Source: Streptomyces sp. NBC_00576 (GTDB lineage: Bacteria; Actinomycetota; Actinomycetes; Streptomycetales; Streptomycetaceae). From it: DNA of 64,000 nucleotides. Position numbers and translations under genes: made by a program. Positions 35,601 through 43,364 of this stretch are shown here, in pieces (within the stretch, counting starts at the first letter, position 1; each line of letters begins with the position of its first letter). The stretch lies in assembly GCF_036345175.1 (NCBI RefSeq), contig NZ_CP107780.1, positions 7,688,001 through 7,752,000 of the forward strand. The letters run 5' to 3'. The notes under the pieces were generated by a model. It made no database searches. It saw nothing but the letters and a program-made list of their open reading frames with translations, and was not told where the DNA came from.

Positions 35601-35843
35601 TATGTGACTAACCGGGTCTGCTCGGAACACTGTGGGAGAAGTCTTACCGAGTTCATTGGAAAACCCGGTGTTGAGGTCACTGAGGGAAGTCATGGGTATC
35701 TTGAGGGAAGGGTCGTCAACGAGGGAACGCTCGAGGAGTTCAGGGACGCCTATGGCGCAGGTCGGGCCATAGATGTTATGACAAAGGCGATGGAAGCAGG
35801 ATTCATTTCCGAGGGGGTTGGGATGGAAGACGAAGAGAAGTGA
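35601..35843 (+). pseudogene. Gene 3' fragment cut off by the IS
   Basis: Open frame directly abutting the right end of the IS: G-K-P-G-V-E-V-T-E-G-S-H-G-Y-L, then V-V-N-E-G-T-L-E-E-F-R-D-A-Y-G, ending E-D-E-E-K. Acidic and low-GC like nearby immunity genes. No start of its own. I do not recognise it. Confidence 0.45.
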
Positions 35844-35885
35844 AGGAAATGTGCGGGATTGGCGTCGAAAGAGGAAGGTTGGATC

Positions 35886-36362
35886 ATGAATGCCGTTACT
35901 GACGACGAGATCATTGCTGCTGTGCGTGCGGAACTTGCCTCAAAGGAGCCGACTGCGCCTGCGTCGCAAGATGCAGTGGACGGCGCGGAACGCGTAATCG
36001 GGTACCCCCTGCCCTCTCTGCTGCGGCGCCTGTACTTGGAGGTAGCCAATGGCGGGTTCGGCCCACGATCGGGTGTATTGGGAGTGCCTGGGGGAAAATG
36101 GCGTGGAGACTGGGCGGATATCGTGGACGTCTATCAGGCATTCTCCGCCGCTCCTGATAGCGAAGTTCCGGACGGATTGGTTTGGCTGTTCGATTGGGGA
36201 GATGCCATCTGGTCTCTCGTCGATTGTCGCGACTCAGTAGGGCTAATGTTTGGTTGGGACCCCAACAATGGTCTCGGGGGTGCTCTCTTTCCGACTGGAC
36301 AGAATCTTGCCGGATGGCTATCTGATGCACTCGCAGGCAGAGAGAAAGTTCCCACGAAATAA
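35886..36362 (+). CDS. SUKH (SMI1/KNR4) family immunity protein
   Basis: 158-residue protein with the SUKH pattern: A-E-R-V-I-G-Y-P-L-P-S-L-L-R-R-L-Y-L-E-V-A-N-G-G-F-G-P near residue 40, then W-L-F-D-W-G-D-A-I-W-S-L-V-D near 105. SUKH proteins are a large immunity superfamily against nuclease and other polymorphic toxins. GAGGAAGG precedes the ATG at 35886. No matching toxin is directly upstream, so it may be an orphan immunity gene kept against neighbours' toxins, or a partner of the fragment cut by the IS. Confidence 0.85.
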   Translation: MNAVTDDEIIAAVRAELASKEPTAPASQDAVDGAERVIGYPLPSLLRRLYLEVANGGFGPRSGVLGVPGGKWRGDWADIVDVYQAFSAAPDSEVPDGLVWLFDWGDAIWSLVDCRDSVGLMFGWDPNNGLGGALFPTGQNLAGWLSDALAGREKVPTK

Positions 36363-36380
36363 AAGTCCGGTGCGCTCTCC

Positions 36381-36611
36381 GTGTATGTGAAGGTGAACCG
36401 CCATGATGGTGTCACCGGTTACAACCCGGTTGTTATCTTTGGGGAAGTCAAAGGCCCGTGGATCAGGGCTGACGCGTTCTCACGTGACGAGATGAAGGGG
36501 TACGCCGGGTTCGGCAGGACGGGGGTCAAGCTAGTTGCCCCGTTCGGGGTGAACTGGGGGGCGTCTTGCCCCACAGGTATCGCACCGGCACCGGAGGAGA
36601 AGGCCGGGTAG
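36381..36611 (+). CDS. Short hypothetical protein
   Basis: 76-residue frame from a GTG, 18 nt after the SUKH gene: V-Y-V-K-V-N-R-H-D-G-V-T-G-Y-N-P-V-V then G-P-W-I-R-A-D-A-F. Codon use is only weakly coding-like and the tail (A-P-A-P-E-E-K-A-G) is nondescript. No family recognised. It may be another small immunity gene or a remnant. Confidence 0.35.
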   Translation: MYVKVNRHDGVTGYNPVVIFGEVKGPWIRADAFSRDEMKGYAGFGRTGVKLVAPFGVNWGASCPTGIAPAPEEKAG

Positions 36612-37015
36612 GCGGTTGCGCGAAGCTCGTGGTTGGGCTTGCAGAGTGGACTGTCGGCTGTCGGTTGTGGCTATGACGAGAACAAGGTGATCGCGGGGCA
36701 TGCCGGGCCGGTATTGCTGCGTCGGCCCACCATCAGGCGGGGCCGACCAGCGCCACGAGGTGCTGCCGGTCAGCGTGTCGCACTCCACGACCACGTTCAC
36801 CGTCTTTCTCAGACATGTGTCCGGGGTATCTCAATGAGTCCCTGACCGCGTATCGCAAGGTTTGCCGACGACTTACGCTGGCCGGGCTCCGCGCGGGACT
36901 CCGGCTCGGCTGTTTTCCGGGCACCGGGACCCTGCGGCGCCAGGGGAGCCGGACAGCCGCAAGCCATACGGGACAGTCCCGTACGGTTCGCGCCCGACCT
37001 TTCAGGAGTACGCAC
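36612..37015. promoter_or_regulatory. Intergenic region with candidate operator (36967-36983)
   Basis: 404 nt with no convincing gene. It contains the perfect inverted repeat TACGGGA-CAG-TCCCGTA, about 33 nt before the gene at 37016 and well placed to regulate it. No adjacent repressor gene is seen. Confidence 0.5.
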
Positions 37016-37441
37016 GTGAACGGCAAGCGCCGCCGACTTCTTTTGGCCGCCATCGACCCCATGCTCGAGCCCGGGGAGCAGGTTGAGGTGACGACCATCA
37101 TGAACCTGAGTTCCGTCACCGTGCGCCGGACGGCAGCGTTCGCGGCAGCCTCGGCCATCCTGAGCGGCGGTGGAATGGCCGTGATCCCGGCGCCGACCCC
37201 CATGTACCTGGCGATGACCGACCGCCGCATCTTCATCTTCCGAGCGAACCCGATGTTCGCCCGGCCGGAAGAACACCTGATGACGATCCCGCGCGCCGGT
37301 CTCGTCCGCTCGGAGATCAAGGAGCGGGTGCTCAACTCATCCTTCATCATCTCCTCGAAGGACAGCGAGCAGGGCCTGAAAATCATGTTCCCGCTGGTCG
37401 GCCGCAAGGAGCGGAACGTGATATTGAACTTGAACTCGTGA
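37016..37441 (+). CDS. PH-like domain hypothetical protein
   Basis: 141-residue protein. AGGAG lies seven bases before the GTG at 37016; longer upstream starts give non-coding-looking sequence. The pattern (basic start, P-G-E-Q-V-E-V, a hydrophobic Ala/Gly segment, then Y-L-A-M-T-D-R-R-I-F-I-F, P-R-A-G-L-V-R-S-E-I) resembles bacterial PH-like domain proteins that carry the L-T-D-R-R-L-x-x-F motif. Role unknown. A palindromic operator candidate precedes it. Confidence 0.65.
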   Translation: MNGKRRRLLLAAIDPMLEPGEQVEVTTIMNLSSVTVRRTAAFAAASAILSGGGMAVIPAPTPMYLAMTDRRIFIFRANPMFARPEEHLMTIPRAGLVRSEIKERVLNSSFIISSKDSEQGLKIMFPLVGRKERNVILNLNS

Positions 37442-37499
37442 TGTCGGCCTGACCTCGGGTGTCGGCCGACATCAATCAACTTGCAGTAGCTGACTCGGC

Positions 37500-37934
37500 T
37501 TACCAGGCGGGGCGCTTGTCCTGACGGTCCGTCGAGAAGCCGGTGGGCACGGTTGCTTCTGTCCGCAACAGCAGGCCCGGGTCGGGCGGGAATTCATCGG
37601 TTGTCGGCGCTGGGCCGTGCAGGCGCCTATGGCCCGGGACCGGCAATTCGGCCAGCACACCGTCGCGCATCATCCACAGCCCGAAGCAGTCGTCCTCCTC
37701 GTCATGGATCAGCACCTGCACGCTCGCCGGATACGGCCACGCCAGGGATTCCAAGTGCCGCAGCAGACCTGACCGCGGACGAACGCGGTTGAACTCGATC
37801 ATCCACCCGTCAACAAACATGTCCAGCCGCTCGAAGTGGCCCCGCCAACTGCGCGAGTCATCCGGCCGTGTCAGTGGCTCCATCACATCGTCCGCGTACG
37901 GCGCCAGCACGATGACCTGCGCAATTCTGCTCAT
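37500..37934 (-). CDS. Hypothetical protein, immunity-like size and composition
   Basis: 144-residue Trp-rich acidic protein: A-Q-V-I-V-L-A-P-Y-A-D-D-V, E-R-L-D-M-F-V-D-G-W-M, E-S-L-A-W-P-Y-P, V-L-I-H-D-E-E-D-D-C-F-G-L-W. The fold looks like a small cytoplasmic alpha/beta protein of the type often seen behind polymorphic toxins in Streptomyces, but I cannot assign a family. It is transcribed opposite to its neighbours. Confidence 0.6.
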   Translation of the reverse strand: MSRIAQVIVLAPYADDVMEPLTRPDDSRSWRGHFERLDMFVDGWMIEFNRVRPRSGLLRHLESLAWPYPASVQVLIHDEEDDCFGLWMMRDGVLAELPVPGHRRLHGPAPTTDEFPPDPGLLLRTEATVPTGFSTDRQDKRPAW

Positions 37935-38059
37935 GCCGAAGTATCAGCGCACTCCATGGGCCGGTGGCAATCGAATTCCGAGGCGACGGGCGAGGGAGGA
38001 GACCCGCCTGGGCAGCGGCAGCACCCAGTCAGCCGACGGGACCACATCCGCGAAGCCGA

Positions 38060-39156
38060 TCACTTGTTGAGGGTCAGGCCCGTGCCGGCCAGGCAGCCGT
38101 CGATAACCTCCGGCCGGTACTGAAGCATCTTGAGCTTGCGTTTCACGGCGCCGGTGATCTGACTGAGGTCCGCAGCGGCAAGGTTGCCGATGTCGCGTTT
38201 GACCAGCGACCAGATGCCCTCCTGCGGGTTCAGGTCCGGGGCATACGTCGGCAGCTGGAAGACGGTGAGCCAGTCGGCATTGGCCTCGAAGAACTCCCGC
38301 AACGGCGCGACCAGATGCATGCGCAGGTTGTCCCACACGAGGACGATCGGGCCGCCCAGCTGCGTGCGGGCGCGGAGAATCAGGTCGCGGTAGTCCTTCC
38401 AGCCGAAGCCCTTCGGTTCGTCCTTGCGGCCCCGGTACTCACGGATCGCGTAGATCAGCCGGGACCGCTCACCGGGCTTGTAGCAGGTCATCCCCGCCAT
38501 CGACACCCGGCCCGAGCCACGTCCACGCACGCGGACAACTGGGGTACTGCCTTGGCGGCCCCAGGTCCTGGCACGCGGCGGCGTCATCGACTGGCCGGCT
38601 TCGTCCTCGAAGACCACCCAGGCGCTGTTCGCCGCCGCGGTGCTCTTACCCGCGGCCAGACCTCCCGCTTCCACAGCTCCACCGCGTCGCCATCGCGCTC
38701 AATCGCGCGCCGAGCAGGCTGCTGCCAGGACCAGCCGTGCCTCCTCAGCAGCCGCCACGTGCCCTCCACGGTGTACGAGACGTGGAACAGCCGGCCGATC
38801 ATCGTCTTCACCCGGGCCAGCGTCCACCGCTGATCGGTCCACCCATGGGCCAGCGTCCACCGCTGATCGGTCCACCCATGGGCCAGCGGGCCACGCTCCA
38901 ACTCCCGCTCCAGCCTGGCCATCTGCGTCTCCGACAGGCGAGGCCGCCCCGGCGATCCCTTCGACGCCACACCGGCCAGGCCCTCCTCGCGCCATTGGCG
39001 CCGCCAGCGTTCCACCGACCGCTCCGAGACCCGCAACGCGGCAGCAATCTCCCGATTCTTCTCCCTGCCCTCGAAGCACGCCACGGCTTGGACCCGGACC
39101 CGCTCCCGCGCGGCCCTCTCGGCGTCGGTCAAGCCACCACCCTGCGGATATCTCAC
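38060..39156 (-). pseudogene. IS630-family transposase, frameshifted
   Basis: The first frame (start 39156) has the N-terminal HTH (N-R-E-I-A-A-A-L-R-V-S-E-R-S-V-E-R-W). The second (to 38060) has the DDE catalytic residues in V-V-F-E-D-E-A-G-Q, L-V-W-D-N-L-R-M-H and L-N-P-Q-E-G-I-W. The frames overlap at 38584-38674 and are off by one base near 38650. A 33-nt duplication (38814-38879) adds 11 residues (A-H-G-W-T-D-Q-R-W-T-L twice). Inverted repeats were not resolved. Probably dead, although programmed shifts exist in this family. Confidence 0.8.
38814..38879. repeat. 33-nt tandem duplication inside the IS630 transposase
   Basis: Two exact 33-nt units, followed by the first nine bases of a third. 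In frame with the transposase, adding 11 residues between the HTH region and the catalytic domain. Confidence 0.92.
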
Positions 39157-39529
39157 CCCACCAGGGCTACCGAGCCCACCTGCACGCTGTCCGGCGAACG
39201 GCCCGACATCACCCGATCAAGTTCAGTAGCGGCCGCCTTGCCTCTGGCCGACCGACTGCCCAGGACAGGGCGGGAGCGGAGTGACTGCCAGGACCATGTG
39301 GACGGGACGGCTCGCCACCGCACCCTTCCATGTCCGGGTATGGGCCGCTACGACGGGCTTGATTGAGGTCAGTGCCATGGGCTCAGCACTCATTTCCCCA
39401 CCGCGGAAGTGTCACAAGACAGCACAGCTTCGGTGGTCCGTGGGGGGCATGCCCGGGTGGAAACGACGGAACGCGACGCCAGATGATCAAGGTTACTGAG
39501 ACCGAAGATCGACCTGGAGCCGCGTCCGC
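39157..39529. other. Spacer between two IS remnants
   Basis: 373 nt with no credible gene. It presumably contains one end each of the IS630 and ISAs1 elements; I could not define their inverted repeats. Confidence 0.4.
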
Positions 39530-40465
39530 GTGCCATCTTCTCTGATCAGCGTCCTCGCGCGCCGCTGCGAGGACGCCGCCGCACCCTGCCCGCCCACGAA
39601 CCCCGGTGAACTGGCCACGCTGGCAGAGGTGTTCGAGCGTCTTCCGGACCCGCGTCGGGTACGCGGGCGCCGCTACCGGCTCGGCTCGCTGCTGGGGCTG
39701 TGCCTGGTCGCGGTGCTCGGTGGCGCGAAGTCGCTGGCGCAGATCTCCCGCTTCGCGGCCGACGCCCCACCCGAGGTACGCGACCAGCTGGGGCTGACCC
39801 GCGCCACCCCGAACGCCTCCACGCTCGGACGAATGCTGGCACGGCTGGACGGGGACACGGTCGACGATGCGGTGGGCGCCTGGCTGGCCCGCCGCGCCAC
39901 CGATCCGGTCGACGAACCAGGCCGCCTCGTCGGGCTGGCCGTTGACGGCAAGACGGTCCGCGGCTCCCGCGCCGACGGCCATGCAGTCCACCTGCTGGCC
40001 GCCGCCCTCCACGACAGCCAGACCGTCATCGCCCAGCGTCAGGTCGCCGCCAAGAGCAACGAAATCTCCGCCTTCGCCCCGCTGCTGGAGCACCTGGACC
40101 TACGCGGCGCCGTGGTCACCGCTGACGCGATGCACACCCAGCGCGAGCACGCCCGCCACATCATCGCGGCCGGCGGCCACTACCATCAGTTCATCGAGTG
40201 GTTCGACCGCACGTACGCCGAAGAGAAGCGGGTCATGGTGTCCCGCGTCGTCTCCATCGCTCCTCATGCGAACGCCAAGAAGGCGTGCAGTGCACACGGT
40301 GCCGAGGCGGGCTGTACGCGGCTGGTAGCGGACGTCGTGTTGAACGACGGGGGCAGTGAGCACGTCGAGTGGGCCGTCTGTGCCCGCTGGCTCAAGGAGA
40401 ACTCCGACGCGCACGCCTGGCTGCGGCGGCATCCCGTCGAAGCGGCCAAACTGGATTCGGTCTGA
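39530..40465 (+). pseudogene. Chimeric ISAs1-family transposase, C-terminus replaced
   Basis: The first ~215 residues are an ISAs1 (H-repeat type) transposase: L-P-D-P-R-R-V-R-G-R-R-Y, L-A-V-D-G-K-T-V-R-G-S (first Asp) and V-V-T-A-D-A-M-H-T-Q (second Asp), then A-A-G-G-H-Y. After that, near 40185, the usual V-K-x-N-Q-P sequence is replaced by unrelated coding sequence (Q-F-I-E-W-F-D-R-T-Y ... W-A-V-C-A-R-W-L-K-E-N) that I do not recognise. The catalytic Glu region is missing. An in-frame recombination has made an open chimera. Confidence 0.75.
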
Positions 40466-40803
40466 TTCCGGTCTCGTAGCTCGCACCCTGTGAATGTGCG
40501 CTGGCCGGTGCAAACGCTCCCAGAGGATCCACCCCGCGCACTCTGGGGTAGGGACTCTGTGCGTTGGAAGGGGAATCCGCTGCGCGCGGGTTCGATTCCC
40601 GTCCTTCAGCTGGCGCGATCGTCCTTTACGTCTTCAGGTCGATCCTATCGGGCCTCATTGAGGCCGAGTTGAGGCCGAGTTGAGGCCGCAAGGATAGGAA
40701 CAGGCTGACAAGGTCTGACTAGCCCAAACATGGATAGCTGTATCTGACCTGCGAAAACGTCAAGGATGAGCGTTGATCGGCAAGGACCGCCAAGATCCTC
40801 AAA
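40466..40803. other. P arm of att 3
   Basis: AATCCGCTGC at 40574 (230 nt before the core), the palindrome GGCCTCATTGAGGCC at 40651 followed by two GAGTTGAGGCC-like repeats (one more than in att 4, which accounts for the 10-nt longer arm), GATAGGAACAG, and TGACCTGC at 40745 (59 nt before the core). A decayed hairpin lies near 40530. A small tRNA-like hairpin (GCGGG-TTCGATT-CCCGT) follows AATCCGCTGC. Confidence 0.65.
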
Positions 40804-40849
40804 GGACTCATAATCCGTCGGCCGTGGGTTCGAGTCCCACCCGCCCCAC
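40804..40849 (+). repeat. att core 3 (tRNA 3' fragment)
   Basis: 46 nt identical to the tRNA copy, without the tRNA 5' half, flanked by P and P' motifs. Confidence 0.9.
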
Positions 40850-41363
40850 CTGCGCAGGCTTCTGAACTGCGGAAACGTTCATTTTTGGGTGTCGGACCGT
40901 CAACTTTGCCTGAACGGACTGAATCCGCTGCTCGTGGGTTTGGTGCCACGGCGGTCTGCGTCAGCTGACGCTCATCTGACCTGCATGTATACGCGCAGAC
41001 GCGGAGCCGACGAGACCGGTTCTGGGCGTCTGTGCTGCGGCAGGGGCGCGATTTGAGGCCATCCTGAGGCCGCCGGTACCGGGAAGTGGCCGGGAGACTG
41101 AGTTCTGACCAGTCGTCTGTGCGTCGCGCAGGGAGTCCGATGTGGCAACTGTCTGGGTCTCCGGCCTTGTGAGGATTCTGTCCGGCGATGGCCAGTAGGG
41201 GCCGAGGAAACGGCCCCAACAGAAAACAGCCCAGCAGGGATCACTCGACGGTTGTCGGGGTGGTCGAGATCGAGTCTCGTTCGGGCAAGAGACCTGCGGT
41301 GATGGCTGTCCAATCATGGAGTGTGGCCCAGGGCTCTCGTGCCAGAGCACGGCGTAGGCGTGA
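40850..41363. other. P' arm of att 3 and non-coding backbone
   Basis: TGAACTGCGG at +14 (one change from consensus), AATCCGCTGC at +73, TGACCTGC at +128, TTGAGGCC at +204. The remaining ~300 nt hold no credible gene; 41200-41250 resembles 14780-14820 of element A. Confidence 0.6.
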
Positions 41364-42347
41364 TCAAGGGTCAGGCAGCTTTCCCGCGGCGGCTTCGACG
41401 GCTGGGTGCGGCTGTACGTCCCACCGATACTGCGAGCTTGCGCAGCTGCCGCCAGTCAGGGGCGGATGGGTCTGGGGTGCATCTGGACGCTGTCCGGGAA
41501 CGCGGACGCGCGGCTTGCCGGGTGCGATGCGGCAGTGCACGGGTGTGGGAAGGATCGTGGCCTCGCCGTCGAGGCCGACCTCGATCTCCGCGCGGTCGGC
41601 GTCGACGACCACTTCGCGGGCGGTCACGACCGTGAGTCCGTCCGGCTCCGGGTCCAGCCGGAGTCCGGCCGCCTCGGCCGCACTGTCCACCCTGATGCCC
41701 AGGACGCCGAGCGGTCCGGTGTCGAGTCGCTCGCGGCGGCCGAGACCTGTCGGATCTGCCGTGCCATAGGGGTTGTTGCTCACGAGGACGGCCTGCGGGG
41801 CGGTGAGCGTGGTGTCTGCGGCGCGCGCGGTCAGTTCTGCTCCGCGTTGGCGAGTGAGCAGGTCGGGCAGCAGGTCCCAGGTGGTGCCGACCTTGTCGTC
41901 GCGGTAGGCGGGGCTCTGGATGACTGCCGCGTACGCACCGAAGGAGGCGTTGTTGACGAAGGCGTGCTCTCCGGCGAAGCCGAGGTCCACGTGGAGTTCC
42001 ACGCCGTCGGTGAGGGCGTCGAGGCAGGCGGCGGGGTCTTCGCGGTTCAGGCCGAGATCCATCGCGAAGTGGTTGCGGGTGCCGGCGCTGATGACGAGGA
42101 ACGGTACGTCGTGTTCGGCGGCGACGGCAGCGACGAGTGCCTGGGTGCCGTCGCCGCCCGCGACGCCCAGCAGATCGGCGCCGTCCGCGACGGCCGACCG
42201 GGCCAGCGCGGCGACGCCCTGGTGATGCTCCGGGTCGAGCAGGACGACGCGCGCCCCGAGTCGCTCGGCCTTCTCCTTCAGGCCGAACGCCGCCACCTTG
42301 CCGCCGCCGGAGCGCGGGTTCATGAGGATGTATGGGTCAGTGCCCAC
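41364..42347 (-). CDS. Diacylglycerol/lipid kinase family protein
   Basis: 327-residue member of the DAGK-catalytic-domain family. The nucleotide-binding N-P-R-S-G-G-G-K near residue 11, G-V-A-G-G-D-G-T-Q near 62 and A-G-T-R-N-H-F-A near 88 are all present. The substrate is likely a lipid or sphingoid-like alcohol. The last ~35 residues (after P-G-K-P-R-V-R-V-P) depart from the family and look like read-through sequence, so the original C-terminus may have been lost at the element backbone. The GTG start overlaps the small membrane protein by 28 nt. Confidence 0.85.
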   Translation of the reverse strand: MGTDPYILMNPRSGGGKVAAFGLKEKAERLGARVVLLDPEHHQGVAALARSAVADGADLLGVAGGDGTQALVAAVAAEHDVPFLVISAGTRNHFAMDLGLNREDPAACLDALTDGVELHVDLGFAGEHAFVNNASFGAYAAVIQSPAYRDDKVGTTWDLLPDLLTRQRGAELTARAADTTLTAPQAVLVSNNPYGTADPTGLGRRERLDTGPLGVLGIRVDSAAEAAGLRLDPEPDGLTVVTAREVVVDADRAEIEVGLDGEATILPTPVHCRIAPGKPRVRVPGQRPDAPQTHPPLTGGSCASSQYRWDVQPHPAVEAAAGKLPDP

Positions 42348-42520
42348 CAGACGGCGGCCGCGGTGAGGGCCACACCCGCGAGTACGGCCACGAGCAGCAG
42401 GACGCCGCCCACGCCGCCGTAGCCGAGGGGGAGCAGTACCGCGAAGGCCGCCGCGGTAAGTGCCGTCCGCGCCGCCGACCGTTGCGCGCGACGGTCCGGG
42501 GCGTACGAGTTCACAGCCAT
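42320..42520 (-). CDS. Small two-helix membrane protein
   Basis: 66 residues with a basic N-terminus and two hydrophobic segments (A-A-F-A-V-L-L-P-L-G-Y and V-L-L-L-V-A-V-L-A-G-V-A-L-T-A). GGAGG sits about six bases before the ATG. It overlaps the start of the lipid kinase by 28 nt and probably acts with it at the membrane. Confidence 0.7.
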   Translation of the reverse strand: MAVNSYAPDRRAQRSAARTALTAAAFAVLLPLGYGGVGGVLLLVAVLAGVALTAAAVWWALTHTSS

Positions 42521-42568
42521 GGTCGCCTCCAGTCGTCGGCGGACGTCGTAGGTACGTGATCTGGTGAT

Positions 42569-43225
42569 TCAGCGGCTGAGGGTGCGGCCGACGGGCTGTC
42601 CGGGGCTGACGAGTCCGCTCTCGTAGGCGATGGTTACCAGGTGGGCGCGGGAGGAGGCGCCGAGCTTCCGCAGGATCCGGTTCACGTGCGACTTGACCGT
42701 GAGAGGACTGATGCCGAGCAGGTGCGCCAGCGTGCTGTTGTCGGGCTGGGTCGCGACGAGGGCGAGTATCTGCCGTTCCCTGGTGGAGAGTTGGTCCAGC
42801 ATCAGGTTCGGAGGGGCGGCGGAGATCCTCGCGTCGGTGGACGGCGATGAGACGACTGTCCCGCCCCGGCCGATCAGGTCGAGAGCCATCACGAAGGGGG
42901 CGGCCTCCATCTGTCGGCCGAGGATGCCGGTGGCGCCGACGCGCAGGAGTGGGCCGACCTCCTCGGCGGGTGTGTCACCGATGACGGCAAGCGTGGTCCG
43001 GGCTGCGGCTCGGCGCAGGGGCAGCAGTGTCGTGGTGCTCGGGGAGGGAGCCAGTGCCAGGGCGTCGATGAGGAGGATGTCCGGCCTCATGGAAGGCAGC
43101 TGGGCCAGAGCATGGGCGAGGTCGGGGATCTTGGCCTGGACGGTCAGGAGGGCGGAGTCCTCGATGATGCGCGCGTAGGCCTCGCGCAGGAGGGATGGGC
43201 CGCCCGTCAGGAGTACCCGGTGCAT
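42569..43225 (-). CDS. LuxR-family regulator with atypical receiver domain
   Basis: 218 residues. The C-terminal LuxR/NarL HTH spans about 145-205: L-S-T-R-E-R-Q-I-L-A-L-V, then I-S-P-L-T-V-K-S-H-V-N-R-I-L-R-K-L-G. The N-terminal half follows a receiver layout, but the acidic pair normally after beta-1 is replaced by T-G-G (V-L-L-T-G-G-P-S-L-L-R-E). The Asp of D-I-L-L-I-D-A is kept. It therefore probably does not work by standard phosphorylation. No sensor kinase is adjacent. It sits beside the MMPL transporter, transcribed the same way. Confidence 0.85.
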   Translation of the reverse strand: MHRVLLTGGPSLLREAYARIIEDSALLTVQAKIPDLAHALAQLPSMRPDILLIDALALAPSPSTTTLLPLRRAAARTTLAVIGDTPAEEVGPLLRVGATGILGRQMEAAPFVMALDLIGRGGTVVSSPSTDARISAAPPNLMLDQLSTRERQILALVATQPDNSTLAHLLGISPLTVKSHVNRILRKLGASSRAHLVTIAYESGLVSPGQPVGRTLSR

Positions 43226-43364
43226 CGTTCGTCCTTTGGGTCGCCTAGGGGAGGGGAGGGGAGGGGAGCGGGGCTTCGGGCGGTGACGGTGCCGCTCGGG
43301 GTGGGCTCGCGAGGTGGCCGACGCCGCGAGCCCACCGGATCTACCGGTATGTACCCGGAAGTAC

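Larger units (their letters stand above)
30607..40849. mobile_element. Tandem integrated element B
   Basis: About 10.2 kb between att cores 2 and 3. Cargo: truncated Rhs with REase tip, immunity-like genes, and three damaged insertion sequences. GC content drops locally in the toxin tip and immunity genes (about 34020-36450). No integrase. Confidence 0.65.
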
